NCBI RefSeq assembly: GCF_014529705.1
Contig: NZ_JAANIH010000015.1
Span: forward strand, 21,001 to 85,000
Direction: 5' to 3'
DNA length: 64,000 bases
Origin: Bradyrhizobium campsiandrae
GTDB taxonomy: Bacteria; Pseudomonadota; Alphaproteobacteria; Rhizobiales; Xanthobacteraceae
The notes beneath the pieces are model-generated. The model was given only the letters and a program-made list of their open reading frames with translations, did no database searches and was not told the origin of the DNA. Each line of letters opens with the position of its first letter. Position 1 is the first letter of the stretch. Below are positions 17,177-25,844 of this stretch, in pieces. The position numbers and the translations under genes were made by a program.

Positions 17177-17734
17177 CTACGGATCCAGTTCCGTATCCCA
17201 GTAGAGATAGTCCAGCCAGCTGTCGTGCAGATAGTTCGGCGGGAACAGGCGGCCGTTGCGGTGGAGCTGGTGCACGGTCGGCGCGAACGCGTTCTGGCGC
17301 GGAAACATCTTAGCCTGCGCGGGCGTGAGATTGCCCTTGCGCAGGTTACAGGGCGAGCACGCCGCGACCACGTTCTCCCAGGTGGTCTGGCCGCCTTTGC
17401 TGCGCGGGATGATGTGGTCGAAGGTGAGGTCTTCGGGCGAGCCGCAATATTGGCAGGCGAAACGATCGCGCAGGAAGACGTTGAATCGGGTGAAGGCGGG
17501 ATGGGTGGTCGGTTTGACGAAGGACTTGAGCGAGACCACGCTCGGAAGCTGCATCTGCAGCGTCGGACTATGCACCGCCTGATCGTAATGGGCGACGATG
17601 TTGACGCGGTCGAGGAACACCGCCTTGATCGCGTCCTGCCACGACCACAGAGACAGTGGGTAGTAACTCAGCGGCCGGAAGTCCGCGTTCAGGACCAGCA
17701 CCGGCCAACTGCCTTGCGAGACATGTGCGTTCAA
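17177..17734 (-). CDS. HNH endonuclease family protein
   Basis: A 185-residue protein with a C-terminal HNH domain: CQYC, then LTFDHIIPRSKGG with the metal-binding Asp-His, ENVVAACSPCNLRKGN. The two Cys pairs bind structural zinc. The N-terminal half (VLVLNADFRPLSYYPLSLWS) is the family-specific domain common in alphaproteobacteria. TTG at 17734 has GGGAG at good spacing and gives the N-terminus MNAHVSQGSW; a GTG at 17782 falls inside an inverted repeat. Such stand-alone HNH proteins are usually chromosomal and of unknown physiological target. Confidence 0.88.
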   Translation of the reverse strand: MNAHVSQGSWPVLVLNADFRPLSYYPLSLWSWQDAIKAVFLDRVNIVAHYDQAVHSPTLQMQLPSVVSLKSFVKPTTHPAFTRFNVFLRDRFACQYCGSPEDLTFDHIIPRSKGGQTTWENVVAACSPCNLRKGNLTPAQAKMFPRQNAFAPTVHQLHRNGRLFPPNYLHDSWLDYLYWDTELDP

Positions 17735-17770
17735 GTAACGCTCCCGGCCTCCAATATACGCTGCGAAGCA

Positions 17771-17793
17771 GCATGTAGTCACATACTACATGC
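17771..17793. repeat. Inverted repeat upstream of the HNH gene
   Basis: GCATGTAGT (17771-17779), 5 bases, ACTACATGC (17785-17793): perfect 9-base arms about 40 bases before the HNH start. It could be an operator. Confidence 0.5.
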
Positions 17794-17959
17794 AGCGTGA
17801 CGGGATTGTGAAGCCCGTTGAGCGACTTATTCAGGCGGAAGCAATCGCGGCGGCAGGGTGGCAGAAGCGCAAAAACGCCGCGATTTGGGGGCTCGATGTG
17901 GGCAGGGAAACCTCGGTCCGCCGCGGCATTCCAGTCATGCAGGGCCGCTGCCGGCGAAG

Positions 17960-18937
17960 CTATTCCGGCACCCGCTCCAGCTTCTGCAAACACCGCGTCG
18001 CGCGCACCGCCGCCGGCATGTCCTCGTCCGGAAAGCTGGTCTTCCAATTGGTGACACCGACTTCGCCGACATAGATGTCGCCCCTTGAATCCAGCGCGAT
18101 GCCGTGGGGCGCCAGGAATTTGCCGCTGGCGATGCCCGGACCTGCTTCGCCGCCAAGACGGGCGATACGCTTGCCGCTGGCATCGACGATCGAGAGCCGC
18201 GGACCGAGATTGGGCACGTTGCGGTTGATGTCGAGGCCAGGACCCAGCTCGCCGATGACGAAGGTCGGGCTGTTGCCCCCGCCGCAACGGCACAGCGCGC
18301 AGGGCCGGTGCAGGTTGTTCCACTGCGTCTCGTATTTGCCTTCCCCATTGAACACCTGGACGCGGTGGTTCTCGCGGTCGGCGACATAGACCCAGCCGTC
18401 GGCATCGGTGGCAATATTGTGCACGATGTTGAACTGGCCGGGATCGGTGCCGGGCTCGCCCCAGCTCTTGATCAGCTTGCCGTCCGGCGTGAACTTGTGC
18501 ACGCGTGCATTGCCATAGCCGTCGGAGACGTAGATCTCGCCTTGCGGCGACAGCGCGGTGTGGGTGCAGCGATGAAACGGCTCGCCGCTCATGAACGGCG
18601 CGGGCTTTTTGGGGATGCCGATCGTCAGCAGCACCTTGCCGTCGGTGGTGCATTTGCGCACGGTGTGGTCGCCGTCATCGGTGCAATAGAGATTATCGTC
18701 GGCATCGATGTGCAGGCCATGGGCTCGCGAGAACAGGCCTTCGCCAAAACTGCGGAGAAAATTGCCCTCGCGGTCCAGCACCACCATCGGATGTTCGCCG
18801 CGGTTGAAGACATAGACACGGTCCTTGCTGTCGACCGCGACCGAGGCGACGTCGGTCAACTGCCAGCCGTCGGGAAGTTTCGCAAAGTTTTCGACGACGC
18901 GGTAGCGGTGCTCTCCGGCGCCGAGAATGGCTGGCAT
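17960..18937 (-). CDS. NHL-repeat protein, peptidyl-alpha-hydroxyglycine lyase-like
   Basis: A 325-residue protein built of beta-propeller NHL repeats (VAVDSKDRVYVFNRGEHPMV; LHIDADDNLYCTDDGDHTVR; IATDADGWVYVADRENHRVQ; IALDSRGDIYVGEV). It matches proteins annotated as peptidyl-alpha-hydroxyglycine alpha-amidating lyase family, though bacterial activity is unproven. No signal peptide, so probably cytoplasmic. GGAGGACAGAGCCC before the ATG at 18937 sets the start. It begins 16 bases after the monooxygenase stop, so the pair forms an operon, perhaps for degrading one substrate. CRCGGG near 232 may bind metal. Confidence 0.75.
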   Translation of the reverse strand: MPAILGAGEHRYRVVENFAKLPDGWQLTDVASVAVDSKDRVYVFNRGEHPMVVLDREGNFLRSFGEGLFSRAHGLHIDADDNLYCTDDGDHTVRKCTTDGKVLLTIGIPKKPAPFMSGEPFHRCTHTALSPQGEIYVSDGYGNARVHKFTPDGKLIKSWGEPGTDPGQFNIVHNIATDADGWVYVADRENHRVQVFNGEGKYETQWNNLHRPCALCRCGGGNSPTFVIGELGPGLDINRNVPNLGPRLSIVDASGKRIARLGGEAGPGIASGKFLAPHGIALDSRGDIYVGEVGVTNWKTSFPDEDMPAAVRATRCLQKLERVPE

Positions 18938-18953
18938 GGGCTCTGTCCTCCGA

Positions 18954-20723
18954 TTATTCCGGGGAGCGCCCCAGAATCCCTTCCTCGATCGCCTTGATCT
19001 GCAGCGCGAGAAATTTCGAGTTGATCCGGCACTGCGCGAGGCTGCCGGCGATGAACCACAGGCCGGGCTGCCTCGTGCGCGCATACATGTTGCGCAGCTC
19101 GAAGCCGTCGCCGAAGCCCCAGATCGGGCCGACGCGGTCGGCGACGGCATCGCCGAACAGCTTTCGCACCAGGTATTGCTGCGGCTTGTAGCCTGTCGAG
19201 AGCACGATGAGATCGGCTGCGATGGCCGTGCCGTCCTGCATCTGCGCGCCGTTTTCCGTGAAGCTCTCGATGTCCTCGAACTGCCTCAGCTTGATCGCGC
19301 CTTCGACGATCAGGTTGGAGCAGCCGACGTTGAAATAATAGCCGCCGCCGCGGGTGAGATATTTGAACTGCCAACCGGTGCCGGCCTCGCCGAAGTCGAG
19401 CTTGAAGCCGACGCGGCGAAGGCCGTCGAGCAGCTCCTTGTCGAGATCCTTCGACTGCTCGGTCAGCATCACATGGGTCTTCTTCGCCAGCGGCGTCGGC
19501 ATCGACACCGCGATCAGATCGTTGTCCTCCAGCGTCCCCTCATTGTAGGTCGCGTAGGCGAGCTGCGCCGACGGCTCGATATTGGTGACCAGCGTCGGCG
19601 AGCGTTGCAGCAGCGTCACCTCGGCGCCGCTGGAATGAAGGTCCTGCGCGATGTCGTGGCCGCTATTGCCGGTGCCGATGACGATGGCGCGCTTGCCGGT
19701 CCAGGCTTCGCCGTCCTCGTAGCGGCTGGAATGCAGCAGCGTGCCCTTGAAACGATCCAGGGTCGGAATGTCGGGGACGTTGGCGATGCCACTGACGCCG
19801 GTCGCCATGATCACATGGCGCGGATGCATGGTGCGCCGGCTGCCGTCGGCGCGGCGCACCGTCACCGTCCAGTGTCCCCGGGCCTCGTCATAGGTGCCGC
19901 CTTCGAACTCGGTGCCGGTCCAGAAATTCAGCTCCATCGCATCGACGTAAGCTTCGAACCAGTTGGCGAGCTTGTCCTTGGGGATATAGGTCGGCCAGCT
20001 CGGCGGGAACGGCATATAGGGCATGTGATTGACCTGCACCTGGTTGTGCAGGGTGAGCGCGTGGTAGCGCTTGCGCCAGTTATCGCCGACGCGTGCCTCG
20101 CGATCGACGATCAGGGTGTCGACCTGCAATTGCTTCAGCCGCGCCGCGACCGCGAGCCCGGCCTGGCCGCCGCCGACCACCAGCACGGCGGGGTCGCGGT
20201 CGGCGTAGTCGCGCGCGGCGTTGCGCAGATCGAGCCAGTTCGGCCCGCGAAAATCGCGCGAATAGGCCTGTCCCCGCGGCCGCGAGCTGCCGAGCTGTTC
20301 TTCGAAGCCTTTGAGCTCCTCGAGTGCAGTGAGCAGCGTCCACGCCTTCAGCCGGTCGCCGTCGGCCGCATCTGGCACGAGCCGCACGATGCCGCTGCCG
20401 CGGCCGAGCGCGGTCTCGAAACTGAAGATGCCCTCGATATTGTTGGTGCCGGCGCGTGTCACCCAGCGCGGCGCCGCGCGGTTCGGCGCGATCTTGAAAT
20501 TCGCCGGTGCCGCCTGGGGCGCCAGCCCAGTCAGCGCCTGCACGACGGCATCGCGGCCTGCAAGCGTCTGCAGGTTCCAGCTCAGCGCCAGCACGTCGCG
20601 CCAAAAACAGTCAGTGGCGAAGAGACGATCCAGCGCAGCGCGATCGGGCCAGCCCGCCGCGCGCTCGAACGCATCGAGCCAGGCTTGCGCGGCTACCGCA
20701 ATGTCCTTCGTGCGATCCAGCAT
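18954..20723 (-). CDS. Flavin-containing monooxygenase with N-terminal NTF2-like domain
   Basis: A 589-residue enzyme. Residues 1-140 resemble a SnoaL/NTF2-like fold (ALDRLFATDCFWRDVLALSW). The FAD site is VLVVGGGQAGLAVAARL near 180. FKGTLLHSSRYEDG is the FMO fingerprint and closely resembles plant YUCCA enzymes. The NADPH site is AIVIGTGNSGHDIAQDL. STGYKPQ is the ATG-like C-terminal FAD motif. The substrate is unknown; family members oxygenate ketones, amines or keto acids. It is the first gene of a two-gene unit with the NHL-repeat protein. Confidence 0.88.
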   Translation of the reverse strand: MLDRTKDIAVAAQAWLDAFERAAGWPDRAALDRLFATDCFWRDVLALSWNLQTLAGRDAVVQALTGLAPQAAPANFKIAPNRAAPRWVTRAGTNNIEGIFSFETALGRGSGIVRLVPDAADGDRLKAWTLLTALEELKGFEEQLGSSRPRGQAYSRDFRGPNWLDLRNAARDYADRDPAVLVVGGGQAGLAVAARLKQLQVDTLIVDREARVGDNWRKRYHALTLHNQVQVNHMPYMPFPPSWPTYIPKDKLANWFEAYVDAMELNFWTGTEFEGGTYDEARGHWTVTVRRADGSRRTMHPRHVIMATGVSGIANVPDIPTLDRFKGTLLHSSRYEDGEAWTGKRAIVIGTGNSGHDIAQDLHSSGAEVTLLQRSPTLVTNIEPSAQLAYATYNEGTLEDNDLIAVSMPTPLAKKTHVMLTEQSKDLDKELLDGLRRVGFKLDFGEAGTGWQFKYLTRGGGYYFNVGCSNLIVEGAIKLRQFEDIESFTENGAQMQDGTAIAADLIVLSTGYKPQQYLVRKLFGDAVADRVGPIWGFGDGFELRNMYARTRQPGLWFIAGSLAQCRINSKFLALQIKAIEEGILGRSPE

Positions 20724-20849
20724 GCGCCACCTCGTGGCCGTCTTCGCGGCGTTCCCTGAACTCGAGGCTATAATGGATCAGTTCGCGTCGACAGCGCTTT
20801 ACCCGAGCGGGAGCTGCATGTGGCCCTGCGCAGGCGGAATACGCGAAGG

Positions 20850-21497
20850 TCACGCCGACAGCACGCCCTCGCGCTTCTTTACCGCGCGATAATAGCTCCA
20901 CCACAGATGCGCGGCGGCGCCGCGGAACGGACGCCAGGGTTCGGCGAGCGGCGCCATCTGTTTTTCCGTTGGCCGCGCCGTCAGGCCGAGCCCGATACGG
21001 ATGCCCTCCTGCACCGCGAGGTCGCCGGCGGGCCAGGCATCGCCATGGCCGAGGCAGAACAGGAGATAGACGTCGGCGGTCCACGGCCCGATCCCGGGCA
21101 GCGACATCAGCGTGTGATGCGCGGCATCCGCGTCTTCCTCTGCGAGCACATCGAGGTTCAGCCGCTCCGCGACGATTTCGCGCGCCAGATGCTTCAGCGT
21201 CTTGATCTTGGCGGCAGACAAGCCGAGCCGGCCCAGCCGGTCGGTGCGGGCGCGGCGTACCGCCTCATGGTCGAACGGATCGAAAGCGGCGGATAGCCGG
21301 CCCCAGATCGCCGCGGCGCTCGCGGTCGACAATTGCTGCCCGCAAACGATATGCGCAAGCCCCGCAAAGCCCGGTTCGCGCCGCCGCAAGGCGGGCATGC
21401 CCGCGATATCGAGCACGGGCCTGAGGCGCGGATCGCGCTTGACCAGCGTGTGGACGGCCTCTTCGAGATCGGACTGGGTTTCGAGATGAAGGGGCAT
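20850..21497 (-). CDS. DNA-3-methyladenine glycosylase II (AlkA/HhH-GPD)
   Basis: A 215-residue base-excision glycosylase. The HhH-GPD signature runs from about 131 (LPGIGPWTADVYLLF) to the catalytic Asp159 in WPAGDLAVQ. ICGQQLST-like VCGQQLSTASA at 51-61 is the conserved helix that contacts DNA. It removes alkylated bases. The short form, without the N-terminal Ada-like domain, is common in rhizobia. ATG at 21497 starts MPLHLETQ; the longer frame is Arg-rich and not credible. It is divergent from gluQRS, 83 bases apart. Confidence 0.9.
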   Translation of the reverse strand: MPLHLETQSDLEEAVHTLVKRDPRLRPVLDIAGMPALRRREPGFAGLAHIVCGQQLSTASAAAIWGRLSAAFDPFDHEAVRRARTDRLGRLGLSAAKIKTLKHLAREIVAERLNLDVLAEEDADAAHHTLMSLPGIGPWTADVYLLFCLGHGDAWPAGDLAVQEGIRIGLGLTARPTEKQMAPLAEPWRPFRGAAAHLWWSYYRAVKKREGVLSA

Positions 21498-21580
21498 TGT
21501 CGCTCTACTCGTGCACGGCCTTGACCCGCGCATCCATCTCCTATCGTAACAGAGTCTTGGCCGTGACGAGATCTTGCCAA

Positions 21581-22486
21581 ATGCCGCCACCCGTTTTCCG
21601 GTTCGCCCCCAGCCCCAATGGTCACCTCCACCTTGGCCACGCTTATTCCGCGCTGCTGAACTTCGACCGTGCGCAGGAAACCGGCGGGCGGCTGTTGCTG
21701 CGGATCGAGGACATCGACGCGACGCGCTGCCGGCCGGAGTTCGAGGCCGCGATCTACGAGGACCTCGCCTGGCTTGGGATCGCCTGGGACACGCCGGTGC
21801 GGCGGCAATCCGAGCATCTCGCCGATTATCGCGCTGCGCTGGCGAAACTCGCCGCGCTCGGGCTCGTCTATTCCGCTTTCGAGAGCCGCGCCGAGATCGC
21901 AAGGGTGGTGGCCGCGCGCGAGGCCGGTGGGCCGTGGCCGCGCGATCCCGACGGCGCGCCGCTCTATCCTGGCGATGCGAAATCGCTCACCGCCAGCGAG
22001 CGGTCGCGTCTGATCGACAGCGGTGCGCCCTATGCCTTGCGGCTCGACATGGCCGAGGCTTGCCGGCGCGTCTCCGGCCTATCCTGGAACGAACTGGGCG
22101 AAGGGCCCGATGGCGAGCGCGGCGTGGTCGCCGCACGCCCTGAGGCCTGGGGCGACGTGATCCTGGCCCGAAAGGAGACCCCGACCAGCTATCACTTGTC
22201 CGTGGTGGTCGACGACGCGCTCCAGGGCGTGAGCGAGATCGTGCGCGGCCAGGACCTGTTTCACGCCACTTCGGTCCACCGCCTGCTCCAGGCTCTGCTC
22301 GGCCTGGCCGAGCCCATCTATCGCCATCACGGCCTGATTCGCGGCGCCGACGGTCGGAAGCTGTCGAAATCGGACCGCTCGACCGGCCTGCGGGAGTTGC
22401 GCGATGCTGGGGTCACAGCCGCCGGCGTCCGCCGGCTGGTGGGATTAGATCAAGTTTCTCTGGGGGTTAGCCAAACGCCGCCGTGA
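21581..22486 (+). CDS. Glutamyl-Q tRNA(Asp) synthetase
   Basis: A 301-residue class I synthetase fragment that lacks the anticodon-binding domain of GluRS, as expected for GluQ-RS. The HIGH motif is GHLHLGHA (about 13-20) after FAPSPN, and the KMSKS equivalent is KLSKSDRS near 261. It activates glutamate and attaches it to queuosine at the wobble base of tRNA-Asp. ATG at 21581 gives the standard N-terminus; a GTG six codons upstream is possible. Usual zinc Cys residues are not evident. Confidence 0.9.
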   Translation: MPPPVFRFAPSPNGHLHLGHAYSALLNFDRAQETGGRLLLRIEDIDATRCRPEFEAAIYEDLAWLGIAWDTPVRRQSEHLADYRAALAKLAALGLVYSAFESRAEIARVVAAREAGGPWPRDPDGAPLYPGDAKSLTASERSRLIDSGAPYALRLDMAEACRRVSGLSWNELGEGPDGERGVVAARPEAWGDVILARKETPTSYHLSVVVDDALQGVSEIVRGQDLFHATSVHRLLQALLGLAEPIYRHHGLIRGADGRKLSKSDRSTGLRELRDAGVTAAGVRRLVGLDQVSLGVSQTPP

Positions 22487-22557
22487 CTCCGGGGGTTTCG
22501 TCGTGTCATGCTTGCCTGATGGTCCGGGGTTCGAAGGGAATACTTCGAAGGGGATTT

Positions 22558-23844
22558 ATGGCGGCGAAAACGCGCGCAGCGCGCACCACGCGAAAGTCCA
22601 GGCAACCGCCTCGGAAGCGGTCCAGGGCGGTCGGCAAAGTGCGCAAGCGCAGCACCGGGAATGTCGCGCCTGACGTGATCCAGGCGGCGCTCGCGGCGTT
22701 TGCTCACGAGGTCCGGACGCCCCTGACCGGTATTCTGGCGATCAGCGACCTGCTTTCAACCTCTGACCTCGGGGAGCGGGAGCGGCGCTGGGCCGACACC
22801 ATCAAGGCCGGCGCCGAACATCTGGCGAACCTCGCCACCCTGTTCGTCGATGCCGCCAAGACCGGCAAGGCGGCCGGGAAGGGCGGCAGCACGCTGCGGC
22901 AGGATTTGTTCGACCTGCGGGCGCTCGCCCGCAGGTCCGGCGATTCGCTCGCCGGCCGCGCGGCGGCCAAGGGCCTCCAGGCCGAGGCCGAGATCTCCGA
23001 CAAGCTCCCAGGCCTCGTGGTCGGCGATCCCGTTCGCCTGCGCGCCGCGCTCGAGAACCTGATCGACAATGCCGTCAAATTCACCGAACGGGGCGTCGTG
23101 GCGATCTCGGTTGCGCCTTGGCGTCCTGCTAAAGGCAAGGCAGGCGGCAAAGGCAAGGAGAAGGACAGACGCCGGGTCGGTGTCGCCTTCTCGATCTCCG
23201 ACAGCGGCATCGGCCTGACCATGGCCGAGATCAAGCGGCTGTTCCGCCCGTTCACGCAGGCCAATGTCACCATCGCCTCGCGCTTTGGCGGTGCCGGGCT
23301 CGGTCTGTCCTCGGTGAAGCAGCTGGCACGCGCGATGGGTGGCGACATCACGGTTGCGCCGCGCCGCGGCGGCGGCGCCACATTTACGCTGACGGTGTCG
23401 CTGGAGGCGGCCGCATCGGGCAGGTCGCGCAAGGCGAAGGGTGAGGCGGAAGCCGATGCCGTCGCGCCGCTGCGCGTGCTCAGCGTCGAGGACAATCCGT
23501 TCGGCCGCGTCGTGCTCAACACGATCCTGACCGAGCTCGGCCATCATGCCGAATTCATCGGGCGCGGCGAGGATGCTGTGAACAGGCTCGCCCGAGGCGG
23601 CTTCGACGCGGTGCTGATGGACATGGTGCTGCCGGGCATCGACGGCGTCGAGGCGATCAGGCTGATCCGCACGATGCAGGCGCCGCTGGCTCGGATCCCG
23701 ATCATCGGCGTGTCCGGCCGCGGCGAGGACGAGGCGGCCTCGCGCGCAGCCGGCGCCGATGCCTTCCTGGTCAAGCCTGTGTCCCCGCGGGCGTTAGCGA
23801 CTGCGCTGCTTGAAGCGACACGCCGTGAGGAAGTCGCGACTTGA
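22558..23844 (+). CDS. Soluble hybrid histidine kinase/response regulator
   Basis: A 428-residue protein without membrane helices. The first 40 residues are strongly basic (KSRQPPRKRSR). HisKA has AFAHEVRTPLTGILAISDLL; HATPase shows ENLIDNAVKF, SDSGIGLTM and GGAGLGLSSV; the C-terminal receiver has SVEDNPFGRVV, Asp in VLMDMVLPGIDG and Lys in LVKPVSP. AAGGGG lies before the ATG at 22558. No sensor domain is visible, so the input probably comes from a partner. Its 3' end overlaps the convergent YihY gene by 74 bases. Confidence 0.88.
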   Translation: MAAKTRAARTTRKSRQPPRKRSRAVGKVRKRSTGNVAPDVIQAALAAFAHEVRTPLTGILAISDLLSTSDLGERERRWADTIKAGAEHLANLATLFVDAAKTGKAAGKGGSTLRQDLFDLRALARRSGDSLAGRAAAKGLQAEAEISDKLPGLVVGDPVRLRAALENLIDNAVKFTERGVVAISVAPWRPAKGKAGGKGKEKDRRRVGVAFSISDSGIGLTMAEIKRLFRPFTQANVTIASRFGGAGLGLSSVKQLARAMGGDITVAPRRGGGATFTLTVSLEAAASGRSRKAKGEAEADAVAPLRVLSVEDNPFGRVVLNTILTELGHHAEFIGRGEDAVNRLARGGFDAVLMDMVLPGIDGVEAIRLIRTMQAPLARIPIIGVSGRGEDEAASRAAGADAFLVKPVSPRALATALLEATRREEVAT

Positions 23845-24664
23845 TGATCGCCGCGTTCAGTTCGCCGCCAAACACGAAGATCGCGGCAATGAAATACAGA
23901 AACACCAGCGCGATGATCACCGAGGCGAGCCCCGCATACATCGTCACGTAATTGTTGGCGAAGCGGGCCAGATATTGCCCGAACACGATGCCCGAGATCA
24001 GCGATGCCACGATGGTGAAGACGATGCCGGGCAGGATTTGGAAGAAGCTGCGTCGTCCCGCCGGCAGCCAGGCGTGCAGGATGAGCAGCGCGACCACCAG
24101 CGCGCCAATGGTGATGCCATAGCGCAGCCAGGTGAGGATGCTCTCGTTGGATTCGACGAACAGCGGAATGTGGCGCCGCGCCGCCGCGATGAAGAGCGGC
24201 CCGAGCACGATCAGGAACGCCATGGCGAGCGCCGTGAAGGCCGCAACCAGCGTGTAGCCGATCGATTCCAGCCGCAGCCAGTACCAGCGCCGCATCTCCA
24301 CCACGGCATAGGCGCGGTTCAGCGCGACGCGGAGCGCCTCGACGCCGTTCGAGGCGAAATAGACCGACAGCACCGCGCCGATCGTCAGCACACCGGTGCG
24401 GGTGGTGGTCAGCACGTCGTGGATCTCGCCGGACAGGGAATCGGCCACTTGCTTCGGCCAGACCTGGAGCATCAGCCCGGCCGCCTGGTCGGCAAGTTCC
24501 TTTGAGCCGAAGAAGCCGGCCAACGAAGTCAGCACGATCAGGAACGGGAACAGAGCCATCAGCGTCGACAGCGCGATGTGGCTCGCGATCGCCCAGCCGT
24601 CGTCGGCCAGGAACGTATAGAAGGCGTCCTCCACGATGACGTAGATGGTGCGGATGGCTTTCAC
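23771..24664 (-). CDS. YihY/BrkB family inner-membrane protein
   Basis: A 297-residue polytopic membrane protein with about six helices. Family features include FLADDGWAIASHIALSTLMALFPFLI at the N-terminus, ALRVALNRAYAVVEMRRWYW, and SGIVFGQYLARFANNYVTMYAGLASVI. The family is called BrkB or, wrongly, RNase BN; its function is unknown. GTG at 24664 (VKAIRTIYVIVED) is preferred to a TTG 18 codons upstream. It is convergent with, and overlaps, the hybrid kinase gene. Confidence 0.88.
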   Translation of the reverse strand: MKAIRTIYVIVEDAFYTFLADDGWAIASHIALSTLMALFPFLIVLTSLAGFFGSKELADQAAGLMLQVWPKQVADSLSGEIHDVLTTTRTGVLTIGAVLSVYFASNGVEALRVALNRAYAVVEMRRWYWLRLESIGYTLVAAFTALAMAFLIVLGPLFIAAARRHIPLFVESNESILTWLRYGITIGALVVALLILHAWLPAGRRSFFQILPGIVFTIVASLISGIVFGQYLARFANNYVTMYAGLASVIIALVFLYFIAAIFVFGGELNAAIIKSRLPHGVSLQAAQSLTPAGTQA

Positions 24665-24806
24665 GAGCGACCTACACGACAGCCGTCGCTCGCTCGCCCC
24701 GTGTGCAGGGAGAGGCAAAGAAGCCGGGCAATTGGCACGGGCCGGAAATCATCTCGCTACCATCTGATATTATTGACGGAAAAGCCAGATCGCGAAGCGC
24801 CCCCGT

Positions 24807-24860
24807 CGTCGTTCCGGGGCGATGCCAAGCATCGACCGCTGCGCGCGCCCCGGAATGACG
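24807..24860. repeat. Palindromic repeat
   Basis: CGTCGTTCCGGGGCG (24807-24821) is inverted as CGCCCCGGAATGACG (24846-24860), one mismatch. It lies between the divergent YihY and twin-helix genes and resembles rhizobial dispersed palindromes. Confidence 0.65.
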
Positions 24861-24916
24861 GCGATGGGTACCGCGACGCCATGGCGCATCTGCAAGCACG
24901 GTGTTATCACCCCCAA

Positions 24917-25111
24917 ATGGCATCCCTCCTGAGTACCTTCATCCTGCCGATCGCCGTGGCCGCCGTGGCGGTGGTGCTGCTGCTCGGCCTCTTCAACATG
25001 ATGCGTGGCGGCTCGCCCAACACCTCGCAGAAATTGATGCGCTGGCGCGTGCTGCTTCAGTTCATCGCGATCGTCATCGCCATGGTCGCGGTCTGGGCGA
25101 TGGGGCGTTAA
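24917..25111 (+). CDS. Twin-transmembrane-helix small protein (HIG1-like)
   Basis: A 64-residue membrane protein with two helices (STFILPIAVAAVAVVLLLGL and VLLQFIAIVIAMVAVWAMG) joined by a short basic loop NTSQKLMRWR. This pattern matches the HIG_1-type twin-helix family common upstream of cobalamin adenosyltransferase in rhizobia. HIG1 proteins associate with respiratory complexes in mitochondria; a similar role here is inference. It ends one base before the next ATG. Confidence 0.82.
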   Translation: MASLLSTFILPIAVAAVAVVLLLGLFNMMRGGSPNTSQKLMRWRVLLQFIAIVIAMVAVWAMGR

Positions 25112-25112
25112 C

Positions 25113-25685
25113 ATGGTCGTGCTCAACCGCATCTATACGAAGACCGGTGACGACGGAACGACAGCGCTCGGCTCAGGCGAGCGCCGTCCGAAATACGATC
25201 TGCGGATCGCAGCCTACGGCACGGTCGACGAGACCAATGCCGCGATCGGCGTGGTGCGGCTTTACACCAAGGATGCGCCCGAGCTCGATGCGATGCTCGG
25301 CCGCATCCAGAACGATCTGTTCGATCTCGGCGCCGATCTCGCGGTGCCCGAGCGTGAAGGCAAAGCGGAAAGGCTGCGGGTGGTGGCAAGTCAAGTCGAG
25401 CGGCTCGAGCACGACATCGACGCGCTCAACGACAAGCTCGCGCCGCTCACCTCTTTCGTGTTGCCGGGTGGCACGCCGGCCGCCGCCTACCTTCATGTCG
25501 CCCGCACGATTTGCCGCAGGGCGGAACGGGCGATGGTGGAACTGGCGGCCCGCCCTGACGAGCCGGTGAGCGCGGCTGGCATTCAGTATATGAATCGCCT
25601 GTCGGACTTCCTGTTCGTGGCCAGCCGCGCCGCTAATCATAACGGCGCCGGCGATGTGCTCTGGGTTCCCGGCCAGAATCGCTGA
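25113..25685 (+). CDS. Cob(I)yrinic acid a,c-diamide adenosyltransferase (PduO type)
   Basis: A 190-residue cytoplasmic ATP:cob(I)alamin adenosyltransferase. The ATP loop RIYTKTGDDGTTALGSGER is near the N-terminus, followed by KYDLRIAAYGTVDETNAAIG, and the conserved RTICRRAERAMVEL helix. It transfers the adenosyl group of ATP to cobalt to make coenzyme B12. It is translationally linked to the twin-helix gene (stop and ATG separated by one base). Confidence 0.92.
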   Translation: MVVLNRIYTKTGDDGTTALGSGERRPKYDLRIAAYGTVDETNAAIGVVRLYTKDAPELDAMLGRIQNDLFDLGADLAVPEREGKAERLRVVASQVERLEHDIDALNDKLAPLTSFVLPGGTPAAAYLHVARTICRRAERAMVELAARPDEPVSAAGIQYMNRLSDFLFVASRAANHNGAGDVLWVPGQNR

Positions 25686-25724
25686 GGTCAAGGGATCGCT
25701 GAGCTGAAGGGATTGCTGACCCCA

Positions 25725-25753
25725 TTGAGGTCGGCATTTCCCGGGGCTAAAAT
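25725..25753 (+). promoter_or_regulatory. Probable sigma-70-type promoter of etfBA
   Basis: TTGAGG (25725-25730), 17-base spacer, TAAAAT (25748-25753), 92 bases before etfB. Four of six and five of six consensus matches. Confidence 0.5.
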
Positions 25754-25844
25754 TAGGCCCCTTCGCGCGTTGACCGGGCCGGATCAGGCCTTTAGGTTCC
25801 GCGCCAGTTGAATGCCCCCTCCCAGATTGAGTGAAAGAGGATCG

